Source: Ryuthela nishihirai
Taxonomy: Eukaryota > Arthropoda > Arachnida > Araneae > Heptathelidae
Assembly: GCA_038380435.1 (NCBI GenBank)
Contig: JAWZYU010000034.1
Coordinates: 17,649,404-17,713,403 of the forward strand
Direction: 5' to 3'
DNA length: 64,000 nt
Below the pieces are notes generated by a model that saw nothing but the letters and a program-made list of their open reading frames with translations, had not been told where the DNA came from and did not search any database. The translations under genes were made by a program, and so were the position numbers. This document shows, piece by piece, positions 25,980 to 36,302 of the stretch (the stretch's first letter is position 1; each line of letters starts with the position of its first letter).

Positions 25980-27075
25980 ATGCAGTCTTATAATAGTAAG
26001 ATAATAACAGACGACTTTGTCACCTGTCATTTGATCTGTAAATCGAATATTGTTTAGCAAATAGTTAATTTAAATTGCTAGGGTTACAGTTGCTGAAATA
26101 GAGAACAAAACTTTTACCAGTTCTTAAACTTGGGTTGGCTGATGCACTCAATAAGTTGCACATCTTGTTATAGTTCTGTAAAAGTAAAGAGCACTGGTCT
26201 CTGCAGGAAGTTGTTATAAAGATTAATGCTTGTGGGAGTTATTTACTTTTACTCCTCTGGGTTGAAGTACTACTTATATTTAATGCTATTCCAAAAGAAT
26301 TACTAAATATAGATTCTTTTAGAAGACTTAAAATGGAATTAAAAAATTATTTGGTATTTTCTAGTTAGCTGATTTTTATGTGTTGTGTTTTGTGGATTTA
26401 TTTGATGTACACCATTTTTGTGGCTGAATGACCTATGTTTAATATAATGTATTCATTTTCCTGCAGATAAGCTATTTAGCTTTGCGGGTCAAAGTGTAAA
26501 TGTATTTGTATTCTTTACTCTTATGAATAAAAATTATATTCTAAAAAAAAAGTACTAGTCCATTAACACTTTCATAATTGGGATTAGTCCAAGATGATTT
26601 TATGCTGGCTACTCTTTCTCATAGTGCGTATTTTTAATTGAAGATTAATTGAAATATTAAATTTTTAATGGTGTAGTTGGAGGCACATCAATTAATATTA
26701 GAAAAACTCGGCATGAGAGAAAAAGTGACCAGAATAAGAGCATCTTGGACTAGCTACATCTGTGAAACTACTAATGGACTGGCCTCAGAGGAGCAAAAGC
26801 AAACAACTCCATAGGAATTAATCTTTATAACATCCTCGTGCAGAGACCAGTGCTGCTGATGATATCCAACAGCATATCTTCTGCAGCAGGATAACAAGAT
26901 GTGCAACTTAATGAGTGTGCTTGCCAACTCAAGTCTAAGAAATGGTAAAAATTGTCCTCTTTGTGCCTTAAACAATTCTAAATTTATTAATTTAAAGTTA
27001 GCTATTTGCTAAATAATACTCGACTTACAAGTCAAATGACCGATGATTTTGCCATCTCTCTTATTAGTATAAGAT
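25980..27075. repeat. long inverted repeat (non-autonomous element)
   Basis: Arm 25980-26290 and the reverse complement of 26790-27075 share blocks in the same order: TGTTTAGCAAATAGTTAA-like, GACTTGGGTTGGC-like, AAGTTGCACATCTTGTTAT and AGCACTGGTCTCTGCA. About 500 bp lie between the arms. A third partial plus-strand copy of the arm is at about 27310-27370. It looks like a foldback DNA element or two inverted copies of one repeat. No transposase. Confidence 0.6.
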
Positions 27076-27226
27076 TGTAGATTGATTCACATTCAAATTA
27101 ACACAGCATTTAATATCACTGTTCATTAAAACTATTACGCTCTTTAAGTATACAAGTTTGACTCCACAGTTTATTATCACACTTATATATGCATATTTAC
27201 AGGTCCTACTGCGTATCATTTATCAT

Positions 27227-28005
27227 CCCTTATTCAGAAATGTTCGTTCTGACAATCGTAATGCATTGGTATGCAATGTCCTAATTGTCTTTAATCTTTT
27301 CACATAATTTTTTACCATTTCCTAGACTTGGGTTGGCAGGCGTACTCATTAAGCAAGGCGCATCATTAAGACCCTACCTGGTCTAGTGGTTAGCGTACCT
27401 AATTGTTAAGACCAGTACGGCATGTCCTTGTGTAAGTGTTTGTGTGTTGTATGATAAACTAGGACAAGCCTAATATAGCTTCTAGGTTATCTCTGTCCTT
27501 TGTGTAGGGTATTACCTTCTTACTTTTTATTATTTCTCTGAAAAGTCACAATTTTATGAAAAATATATGGAACGAACTCGCTGATTATGGCTACATTGGA
27601 AATTCAGTCTCATACCCCCTCCCCCATTTAACTTGTTTTTTTCGGTTCGATTTTGTTTTTTGCGCTTCTTCCCCGTAGATTTTTTTAATAGAAACAGGCC
27701 GGAGAGTAGCTATCTACCTAATAGCCAAGTATGAGCCTACCCCTGAGGAAGACGGCCCGTTGTACAGTTAAACTGTGATTTCTAGTTGTGTGCTTTATGT
27801 GTGTGTGTAAATTGTTACACAGCGAAGTGCCAAGAACAACTGCTGCAGTAAAATAGGTGAGTTTGTTCCATAAATCCTTTCATCGAAAAGTGACTTTTCA
27901 GAATAATAAAATCTGTGTGAAAAAACAAGACAATTAGGACATGCATGTCAAAGCATTACGATTGTCAGACCGAACCTATGAGAATAAGGGACCGAACCTA
28001 TGTGA
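27227..28005. mobile_element. inverted-repeat-bounded element of ~0.8 kb
   Basis: TTCTGACAATCGTAATGC with a following CCTAATTGTCTT block at 27244-27292 matches the reverse complement of 27925-27980, giving terminal inverted repeats of about 60 bp. Inside lie part of the repeat from 26 kb and, at 27370-27400, a tRNA A-box-like GGTCTAGTGGTTAGCG without a B box (a SINE fragment). No ORF. Confidence 0.45.
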
Positions 28006-28239
28006 ATAAGTACTCAGAAATCTAATTTTCCAATGGAGAAAGTAAGTACTCTACATAAATTTAATTATATCTGTCATGGGTGTACCCAAGATTTCATTCC
28101 TTGTGGGGGGAGGGGGTTGCCGGTTTCCCAGAGATTTTGCCGCCTCGCCATAATTTTACAAATGAAAAAGAAACAATATTTTTACCACATAGCTACTGAG
28201 CTAACTGATAAAAAAAAAACGCAAAATATCTGTTTCACC

Positions 28240-28680
28240 ACAGTTGTTAAATATTGGTGAGGAAACAAATGATAGCGGCTCTTTGAAAATTGCAAATCAA
28301 TTTAATCTTTATTTTACTGGAGTTGCAGAAAATATCATTCAATGCCAAACAGATGAAACTACAGCCACAGCATTTGAGCATAACACAAGAACAAATATTT
28401 CTATGTTTTTGCAGCCAATTAGTGAAATTGAAATTTAAAATATTATTTTAAAATTAGATGACAATAAAAGTCTGGGTTTAGATGGATTTAGTGCCATCAT
28501 ATTAAAAAAATCGGATGAAGTACATTATTAATCCACTTGCATATATTTTTAACACATTAGTTCAAAATGGTATCTTCCTAGATGAATTAAAGAAAACAGT
28601 TGTGGTTCCTGTTTACAAAAATGGAAATAAAAAAATATGTTATATAAATACAGGCCAATGTTGTTAGTACTTGGTTTATA
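28240..28680 (+). pseudogene. jockey-like LINE, segment 1 (RT start)
   Basis: The plus-strand frames (about 28244-28438 and on) read as the region just before and at the start of a jockey/CR1-like reverse transcriptase: a NQFN-YFTGVAENI block, SMFLQPISEIEI, then KSLGLDGFSAIILKK after a stop. It breaks at 28680 where an LTR is inserted. The reading resumes at 31341 much further along the protein, so the LINE had also lost internal sequence. Confidence 0.65.
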
Positions 28681-28993
28681 ATACTGTTGCGAATTTAAAA
28701 TGGATGAGCACTGAGCGTGAGTATAAATAAGTAATATTTTACAATACAAACTACAATACAATGTAAATTATTACAAAAGCATAGATGAAAAAACTTAAAA
28801 AGAAAGTAAATACTATTGTACATAAAGTAATAACATTTTCCTGCAGAACAGTTAAGACCAGCTCTGTCTGCTCGACCAAATTATTGCCTCTTCACTTTGA
28901 TTGCCATGTCTCTTGGATACCTTTACTTCAGACGTAAACAATCCTTTTATCTCACTGGTTTTTACACTAATAAACTAAACAACCACCCGCGCA

Positions 28994-29001
28994 CTCACCA
29001 C
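28994..29001. repeat. 8-bp target duplication of P element copy 1 (left)
   Basis: CTCACCAC, repeated exactly at 31105-31112 on the other side of the element. Confidence 0.85.
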
Positions 29002-29130
29002 CATGGAGGTAGGAAGATAAGAGGAGGAGCCCTAAGCACTTGAAAATGATGCTTCGGCGACTGCGCGGCAGCCATGTTGTTCTATTCAAAACATTGATCA
29101 GTAGTATAGGTGAGTAATGAAGTGTTGCGC

Positions 29131-29138
29131 TATAAAAA
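29131..29138 (+). promoter_or_regulatory. TATA box of P element copy 1
   Basis: TATAAAAA, 33 bp upstream of the THAP-exon ATG and conserved in copy 2. The spacing is short for a transcription start before the ATG, so the 5' UTR would be minimal. Confidence 0.45.
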
Positions 29139-29163
29139 TTTAATTTTTTTCGACATTTGTATT

Positions 29164-29234
29164 ATGGTAGCCTGTTCAGCTTACGGCTGCACGAATCGCC
29201 CTTCAAAAAAGACACCAGGAATTACCTTTCATCA
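29164..29234 (+). CDS. first exon of a THAP-domain transposase (partial)
   Basis: ATG 29164 opens a 71-nt exon that ends at a good donor (CA|GTAAGT). It encodes MVACSAYGCTNRPSKKTPGI and then TFH, the start of a THAP C2CH zinc finger: C4-x4-C9, with a basic stretch and the conserved F-H near the splice site. THAP fingers are the site-specific DNA-binding domain of P-element transposases. The remaining exons (second half of the finger, leucine zipper, RNase H-like core) were not found in the 2.1-kb element. The exon is conserved in copy 2 with V2 replaced by A. Confidence 0.7.
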
Positions 29235-30079
29235 GTAAGTTTGTCATTTTTATAAAAGTTTAAATAATTATATAATGATACAAGCAACTTCGTGTTGAAA
29301 TTACGCCGCTATGAAATCGGTTTTATTTCGTGTTACAAACCTCGATTCTTCACCAGATTTTTTTTTTATTTTCTTCGGATTGTACTAAGTGATAAATGTG
29401 AAGATGTACTTCTTATATTGATTGATTGATTTTACGTTACACTTATTTGAGAATTACTTCTGCAGGCTTTCTCAGTTAAAAAATTTTGTTGGCTGTAATT
29501 GAATATTAGTGTGTATTCTATTTAATGGATGATGAATTTACATACTTTTAAATAGAGGTGATTAAAATATAAAGGAGTTTTTTTGTTTTTTATTTTATTT
29601 TAGGTGGAAGTATTAGATATTATTTTGTTTAAATGTTTCAGTGTTTAAATTCCTCTCTCTTCATGATTTAATAAGTTCAGTGTAAGAAGGGAAAGTAAAT
29701 TACAATAAAGTATTTTCATAAGGTGAGAAATATAATCTTTCTTTTTTTTTAAATTTGGATAGCATTTAAGGGTTTTGTTTAAATGCCCCCCCTTTTTTTT
29801 GGATTGGAGTCTTATATTTTTGAATTCCTTTTTAGATTAATTTAATGTATCTGGTGTAAATTGTCATAGGTGAGTGACAGCGATCATTAGTTAGAGTGAA
29901 AATGTTGTTAATTGTTTAAATAATTTTAGTTAAAAGAGGAGAGTGTAATGCTTTTCTCCTTTTCGTTAATTCTTCTGATAGGGTTCTAATTGTCCCTTTT
30001 AAGGTGAATACTGAATTTATTTAATTCTGTAAGGATTTCAAACAGAGCGAGTTTATTGCTTGTAGTTACTTTATTTTTA

Positions 30080-30530
30080 CTTTGGTTGAGGGGTAGGTTA
30101 GGCGTACATGAAGATAGGTATGAGAGACTGAGGAGTCAGGCACTGAGATGTCGGGTTCAAGCCACTGTCTGGAACGTTGCCATTTTTTTTAAATGGGTAT
30201 TATATTCCCTTCACCCTGTGGATACATATTTTTTTCTCTTTTTTTATATTTTTTTTAATTTTTTATTATTTTTGCTTAGTATAATTTTAGTTGCTTTTAT
30301 TTTTTCATATAGTTTTTTCAGATATTATTTTGAAATTTTCCTTTGTGGCTGAGGAAGGATGTATTTCAATCCTTACGAGATTTTTTTTTGAGAGATTGTA
30401 ATAATTGTGTAATTTGTATTGATTGTTAACTCTGGTTGAGGGAGGAGAATGAGCATGAGATGGGGGAGAGATGTGAAGCTGAGGGTACAAACATAGAGCT
30501 GGTGGGTTCGAGCCACCATCTGGGGCGTTT
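30080..30530 (+). repeat. two tRNA-like (Pol III B-box) units in the P element
   Basis: Two related ~95-bp blocks at 30080-30180 and 30435-30530 each start TTGAGGG and end in a B-box-like sequence (GGGTTCAAGCCAC and GGGTTCGAGCCAC) followed by TCTGG. Both are kept in the inverted copy at 40.4-42.5 kb. They look like tRNA-derived SINE heads captured by the transposon. Confidence 0.5.
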
Positions 30531-31104
30531 TTTTGTATAAATATATATATTTTTTAGTTCTTTTTTTACTTTTTATACTATTGGCTTTATTTAGTTTTGT
30601 TAAGCAAATTTTTTTGTTTTTGTGGAATGAGAATTTTTTTAACGTAAAACAGCTATTTTCTTAATTATACAAATGTAATTTTTTGCGGTTTAAATGCTGC
30701 TATTGCATATAACTTTTATGTTTTATCCATAAAATGTTTTCTACTGTTATCAGTGTAGTATAAATAAACTTTTAAAATCTTGCAATTGTTTGTTATTGTC
30801 GTATTTAACGAAATACATAAATAGTTCTGCTATATAATAATTCTGTATGGAAATATTCATTGCATTAAAAAAAAGCAATATAAATTCCAAATGGCTTAAA
30901 TGGTCTTTCTCTTAGTTGTAAAAAATAATCTTCCGTATATAAAGCACAGTAAAACTGAGTATAGCACGTGAAAAGTAGGCTTGATTGCAGCGGCAGACGG
31001 TTTGTTTTGAATGCAACAATATGGCTACCGCCCTGCTGCGTCAGCATCATTTTCCTTGGCAGGGAAAGCGCGTTAGGGCCTCTCCTTATCTTTCTACCTC
31101 CATG

Positions 31105-31112
31105 CTCACCAC
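31105..31112. repeat. 8-bp target duplication of P element copy 1 (right)
   Basis: CTCACCAC, identical to 28994-29001. Confidence 0.85.
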
Positions 31113-31340
31113 ATCAAAATATATCTTCTTTTTGACTATCGTGCACAGACTAAGGCTATTTTATGTCTCCTTTCAGATTCCACAACTTTTAACATTGCAA
31201 AATTCTATCATTCTTAATTTTCAGACCTTTTCTATGTTCAAATTCGCTTGTTACATAAATCTCACGCAGAAGCATAGGCGAGCGTTCATGTCACGTTTTT
31301 CATAAAGTCACTGCAGCACGTTCATCTGTCGTAACAATAC

Positions 31341-31772
31341 TAATAAATTAACTTTGAATTTAAATGAAATGAAATTAATATATTTTAGTTTGAAAAGCAG
31401 AATTATAAAAGATCTGGATATTAGAATTCATAATGAATTCTGCAATCAAGGTTTAGCTTGTTATTGTAAGCTTATCGAAATGGTGATGTGACTGTCAACT
31501 TAGGTATAAAAATCGATGAAAAATTGAATTGGAAAACATATGTGGATAAAATTAAAATAAAACTTAGATCAATGTTATACAAAATTTATTACTTAAACAA
31601 ATTGGTAGATGAAGAAATGATGGTAATTATATATAATTCCAAGATTCAGTCTGTGTTTTATTATGGGCTATTGCTGTATGGGGGAATCTACATAACAATT
31701 ATCAAATCAATAATCACAATTCAAAACAAAATGATAAAAACACTAACGAAAACATTAATAGGTCTTTTAGTA
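31341..31772 (+). pseudogene. jockey-like LINE, segment 2 (RT C-terminal)
   Basis: The frame after the LTR reads NLNEMK--YFSLKSR then LGIKIDEKLNWKTYVDKIK and a YYGLLLYGG block, the usual sequence after the catalytic core of jockey/CR1-type reverse transcriptases. The Tc1 element interrupts it at 31773, and it continues at 32944. Confidence 0.7.
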
Positions 31773-32943
31773 TACACCGAAGAGCCACAACATTATGACC
31801 ACTTGACTAATATGATGTTGGTCCTCCATGTGCCGCCAAAATTGCTTTTAACCAGTGAGGCATGTATGCTAAAAGATTTCTAAAGATGTGTTGTATCTGG
31901 TACCAAAACGTTACCAGTAAATCCTTTAACTCTTGTAAGTTACATGGTTCAGCCACCACAGATTGGATATGCTGTTCCAACACAAACCTCAGACGCTCTA
32001 TTGGATTGATGTCTGGAGATTTTGGAGGCCAGGGCAATACATGGAAGTCTTCCTCATGTTCTGCAAACTATTCTCGAACAATCTGGGCAGGTGGCATGGC
32101 ACATTATCCTGCTGAAAGAAGGCACTACTAGAGGGATATACCTTTGCCATGACCGGATGTACCTGGTCTGCAATGATGTTTAGGTGGGTGGTAGATGTCA
32201 GAGTTTTCTGCGCATGAATGACTGGATCCAGGGATTCACAGCAGAACATTGCCCAAAGCGTTGCACTTCCTCCACCGGTTTGTTTTTGTCCCATGATGCA
32301 TCCTTGTGCAAACACTTCCTTAGGTAAACGATGCACACATACCCGGCCATCCACATTGTGCAACATGAAACGAGATTAATCATACCAGACAACCTTCTTC
32401 CAGTCATTCAAGGTTCAGTTTTGATGCTCGCATGCCCATTGTAAGCTCTTTCGATGGTGAATCGAAGTTAGCATAGGCACTCGGAGCAGCCCCATTTTCA
32501 GCAGAGTTCAATGTACTGTGTGTTGTGAAACATCACTTCCGTCACCAGCATTCATATTATGGGCGTATTCTGTTGGCTCGTACCATACGGGATAACTTTC
32601 GCTCACCTCTAGCATTAATTAGCATGGTCGGCCTGCACCTTGCCGGTGGTTCGTAGTTTTTCTTTCCTCGGACCACTTTTTGAAGATACTAACCATGGCT
32701 TACCGTGAGCACTCCACAAGTCTTGATGACTCGGGAATGCTCTGACCCAGTTGTCTGGTAATTATTATTTGGCCTTTGTCAAATTCACTTAAGTCAGCTG
32801 CCTTTCCCATCTGAAGAAGAATAGAGCTCAGTTTCAGGTGTTATTTATGCCGTTTCCTGACCTTCACATGCGTCGTCATTTACTGCAGTTGCTTCGATTT
32901 GCATAAAGATGTGCTAGTCATAACGTTTTGGCTTTTCGGTGTA
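31773..32943 (-). mobile_element. Tc1-like transposon with intact ends
   Basis: A 1171-bp element beginning TACACCGAAGAGCC and ending in the near-complement (TACACCGAAAAGCC read on the minus strand), in a TA context. The minus strand carries a decayed Tc1 transposase: a K-TGGGSATLWAMF-like block, FFQQDNVPCHLPRLF, PPKSPDINPIERLRFVLE with the catalytic D and E region, and a C-terminal AILAAHGGPTSY. At least one frameshift (about 32000-32040) and several stops upstream break the ORF, so it is inactive. It is inserted in the jockey-like LINE, so it is younger than that LINE. Confidence 0.85.
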
Positions 32944-33290
32944 CATTGTATTAGAAATATAAGTGGATATCTTGCCTTTAAAACATCTTTATGTATATAA
33001 ACTAATGATATATGTATTTAGAAATGACAATTATCTTCAAGAAAAAATAGTATGCAGCCACTGAACATCATTTGCGTACTTGAGGGGAATAGTTTATATT
33101 GTTTCTTTAGTTAAAAAGGAGATCGTACATAAGCATTTAATTTATTTAGCCTCCAAAATGTTCAATAGCTTACCTTATGAATTTAGAAATTTTACTGGTT
33201 CTATTTTGTTATTCAAAAAAAGGTTGAAGGAGTTTCTTATGGTGTTTGCAGACCTCGAATTTATGTATAATATACTAAGGTAAATTATGT
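32944..33290 (+). pseudogene. jockey-like LINE, segment 3 (C-terminus)
   Basis: Reads SLVKKEIVHKHLIYLASKMF, NSLPYEFRNF and FKKRLKEFLM, the C-terminal tail typical of these LINE ORF2 proteins. It ends near 33285 with an A+T-rich 3' region. Confidence 0.65.
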
Positions 33291-33589
33291 TGTCTACATA
33301 CATACTGAAGCTGCGAATTATTTTTCATTTGAATTATGATAATATTTGAAGATTTGAATAGCTTGAAATTTTTCATGTGTGTACGTTTAGATGTTAATAT
33401 GTTTAAATTTCTATGTGTATTTCTATGTTATCTTTATGCACTGTAATATGTAATATAATTACCCGGAGAAGCTTAGCTTGTAGGTTGTTTATAGGAAAAA
33501 AAAATGTATATTTATTTGTAAAATAAAAAATGTTAAAGTTGAAAGTTGATTGAAGTGAAGATGAAAATGAATGGCGATATATAAATTGC
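33291..33589. other. A+T-rich sequence, no gene seen
   Basis: Probably the 3' untranslated end of the LINE plus host DNA. Confidence 0.4.
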
Positions 33590-34330
33590 GGCAAGCGTTA
33601 AAAGCAGGCGTTTCGATGCTATTTTCCAGTTCTCCTGTGAAGTACAAGGTGGAGTTTTCGAGACAGCAGATTTATTGTCAACCAGATATCATTTATCGGA
33701 AGAAATGCGGTGGCGAGCTATAGGTCACTTCAACACAAATCAAAGTCCAGTAGATGTGCCCAGATTGCTTAATGTGAGGAATTCAGTGGTTTTTACAGTT
33801 TGAAAGAGATTCCAACCAGAGTGTGGTTGGGTTGTTTTACCTCTGAGTGGCACTTTTTTACACATAATGAGCCAAATGGCCAGGTTACAAGGTCCCTGAG
33901 GGTTGAGAGAAGTCCATGAATGAGACACCTATGGTGGTGGTAGTGTCATTGTTTGGGGAGGTATATCTTTGGGTTGCTGCACAGATCTGTACATTCTTCC
34001 AATAGGGAATAATCAGTTCAATAGGGTCGCAAGTATAGGGATAAAATCTTGGCATTTTATGTGGGTACAATAGGCGATACCTACCTTCTACTGGACGATA
34101 ACCCCTGGCCACATCATTGTTGCCTTGCCGATCGCTATCTAAAGAATAGAACTATTAACTCTATGGCTAAGCAGATCTCCCGACATAAATCCGATGGAAC
34201 ATGCATCGGGTGCTCTTAGAAGATAGGTTGCTTCCCTGGATCCTTCTCCTGCCAGTCTTCCAGAGCTTCGATGATCTTTGGAGGAGCAACAGAGATTATT
34301 ACCTACAAATGGTAATTAACTGGTCAGAAG
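33590..34330 (+). pseudogene. second Tc1-like transposon relic
   Basis: Plus-strand frames show a Tc1 helix-turn-helix start (LSEEMRWRAIGHFN then VPRLLNVRNSVV, 33690-33800), a GGSVIVWGG-type core block near 33930-33960, and a SRSPDINPMEHA block near 34170-34200. A 5'/3'-truncated SINE fragment (33826-33912) lies inside it. Heavily decayed and distinct in sequence from the element at 31773. Confidence 0.6.
33826..33912 (-). mobile_element. tRNA-derived SINE (family 1), short fragment
   Basis: GGGTTGTTTTACCTCTGAG and the following GGCCAGGTTACAAGG-like stretch match the SINE copies at 389-782 and 61693-61994. Confidence 0.6.
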
Positions 34331-34554
34331 CGATTAAATTTTGTGCATGTTTCATTTATTTTTCATGAAATTTTCCGAAAGCCACTAAAGCGAATGAAAA
34401 CTGTTACACTGCAAAGGAAATCCAGTCTCTTGGCCCTTCTTTTTCTTTTTCTAATGATTGCGCACTTGATTCCCCCTTAATTGTTTTTTAGATGTGGACC
34501 TGTTATCAACAGTATAAAACATTACTGCGAAGCCTGCAAACTGGTTAGAGATGA
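34331..34554. other. short segment without recognised features
   Basis: Separates the Tc1-like relic from the LINE fragment. No coding signal I trust. Confidence 0.35.
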
Positions 34555-34970
34555 TAATATCATCCTCATCATCCTCATCAAGCAGCCATGGGCTATGGAG
34601 GTCCGACCAGAAGACACAATTTAGTTCTCCAAGCACATCTGTCCTGAGCTATATCTGCTGCATCTCGCCACTGCACACCAATTCTAACAAGTTCCTCTTT
34701 GACATTGTCTGCCCACCGCATCCTAGGTCTCCCCTTCTTTCTCAGGCCTTTAGGCACACTGTTCATAACCCTATTCGCCAATCTATAATTATCCATACCG
34801 GCAACAGCCAAACCAGCGGAGTCTCTCTCTGCACAATATGCTGCTTAAAGGAGGTTGCCAACTCCCTTGTCTAACCTCATCATTAGTTACAAAGTTGAAC
34901 CACCTAATGCCCAAGATACTGCGTAAGCATCTAGTTCCTGTTATCTTGTTTACAAAGCATCCATATGTCA
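34555..34970 (-). mobile_element. RTE-like LINE, 5'-truncated copy inside a PolB relic
   Basis: The minus strand encodes the family's C-terminal region (LRSILGIRWFNFVTNDEVRQ, MDNYRLANRVMNSVP, RGRPRMRWADNVKEEL, LVGPP) and ends in an ATC-rich tail at 34555-34580. Its 5' edge joins the PolB relic just after polymerase motif C, so the insertion cut that gene. Confidence 0.75.
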
Positions 34971-36302
34971 TCTGTCTCGATGTCGACAGAGATGGAAACA
35001 GTATCAGTAAATAACAATTCTGCATTGAATTTTGGTTTCAGAAAATTGTAGAAGTAATTATACATGCGTAATTTACTCAACTCCAAAATCCTTTCAGCAG
35101 TGTAATATGGTTTATCTAATAGAATATTTTTGGTTTTCATATGGAGAATTACGAAATTTTCTTCAAGTTCAACACAAGAAATGTACCTAAGATTTGCAAT
35201 TCATTTTTTAAGTTTTTCTTCAGTGTTTACAATGTGACACTTTATTCTCTTTCTCTTCTTTTCTAGACATTTACCATATAGAGCATTGTTCATCAGTTTG
35301 AAAAAATCTTTTCCAAGCTTATTTATGACATTAATTCTTTTAGTTGTATTAAAATCTATGTAAAGTTTCAGCCACGGTATTTGATCAAATTCCAAGATTC
35401 TATGCAGATGTTTCACCATCAGTCCCAGTTCCACATAGAGTTTAAGTAACCTATAGTGAACGACATAATTTTGCTTGTCGAATAGATTTGGAATCAAGAA
35501 TGACACATTACTATCAGAGAGTTTCAAATTTTCAGGAGTCAAGGGGAAATCATTGTGTAAAGCGGTAGATGTGCCGGATATTCTATATCAGCTTCGAAGA
35601 AATAACCCTTTTTGCTGTCGTCTGGAATATTAAACAGGTCGATATCATTTACCCATTTGAAATTGCCAGTTGGAAGAGGTTGAGACATTGCCCAGCCATA
35701 TAAATTATTTGCATCAAAGTACATGATATAGTTTTGTGGTTTACTTCTCTCATATGAATCTACTAAAAGATTGTTGGCCTGTGCGAACCTCTTAGACATT
35801 AAAGATATTCCTCCTCGCAGAGCTCTTTCTACGAAAAAAATGCATATCACCTTTTATAAGTTCCAGCTCAATTTCTGTCATGTTTAAACATGCAGCATAG
35901 GATAAGTCAGGAGAGCTAAAATAATGACAAGGATCGAGTTCGTAATTATTCATACATGAATTTCTGTGTTTTGAAAATATATCTCCTAGCAGTAATACAT
36001 CAGTGATCATATACAGATCGTGATATTCCCCGAAGGTAGCAATAGAAAAGGCTTTCCACAAAATTTGAGCTCTTTCGTATTGTTCATTATTTTAAAAAAT
36101 TTCTTTGTATGGAAAAACGTTTTGTGCAAAAACTGCACATTGTGTTGCAAGTACTCATATGGAAAACTTCCTTTGCTTTTCAAAAGTACTTTTTGTGAGT
36201 CATTAAGATTATGTTGTCTGCAGTATTGACTTAGGATGTAGAATTTTCCAAATTTTTCGACAGTGAATCCAGTGAAGAACTGAGGAACATCATCCATCCT
36301 CA
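34971..36302 (-). pseudogene. divergent Polinton PolB relic: polymerase part
   Basis: Four minus-strand open stretches in changing frames read in order as a protein-primed family B DNA polymerase: a KFYILSQYCRQH block (about 36240), the Exo III region YMITDVLLLGDIF (about 36000), the GGIS-KRFAQANN block and motif A YFDANNLYGWAMSQ (about 35700), motif B KDFFKLMNNALYGK (about 35290), and motif C at about 35000. Motif C reads FTDTVS where an aspartate is normally the second acidic residue, so catalysis would be lost even without the frameshifts. The gene is truncated at 34970 by a LINE and continues upstream at 39815 beyond another LINE. It is a different PolB type from the intact element at 46 kb. 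Confidence 0.8.

Larger units (their letters stand above)
29002..31104 (+). mobile_element. P-superfamily DNA transposon, copy 1
   Basis: A 2103-bp element with 8-bp target duplications and imperfect terminal inverted repeats of about 95 bp starting CATGGAGGTAG. An 8-bp duplication and CATG-starting termini are hallmarks of P elements. Near the left end a TATA box (29131) is followed by a short exon that begins a THAP domain. No other transposase exon was recognised, so this is probably an internally deleted, non-autonomous copy. The interior is A+T-rich and holds two tRNA-like B-box units (30080-30180, 30435-30530). A near-identical copy in the opposite orientation lies at 40383-42490. Confidence 0.85.
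28685..31336. mobile_element. solo LTR split by a P element
   Basis: The interval starts TGTTGCGA and ends TCGTAACA, inverted TG...CA ends as in LTRs, and is flanked by ATAC at 28681-28684 and 31337-31340 (a 4-bp target duplication). Removing the P element and one copy of its 8-bp duplication (28994-29001 / 31105-31112) leaves about 0.54 kb, a plausible solo LTR. A TATAAATA motif lies near 28720. It is inserted in the jockey-like LINE. No internal retrotransposon genes remain. Confidence 0.65.

Noticed and set aside
27370..27400. Possible tRNA gene (A-box GGTCTAGTGGTTAGCG)
   Set aside because: No B box, no acceptor-stem pairing and no cloverleaf; treated as a SINE fragment.
30056..30352. 98-codon frame in the P element interior as a transposase exon
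   Set aside because: It runs through the tRNA-like unit and T-rich tracts and has no transposase features.
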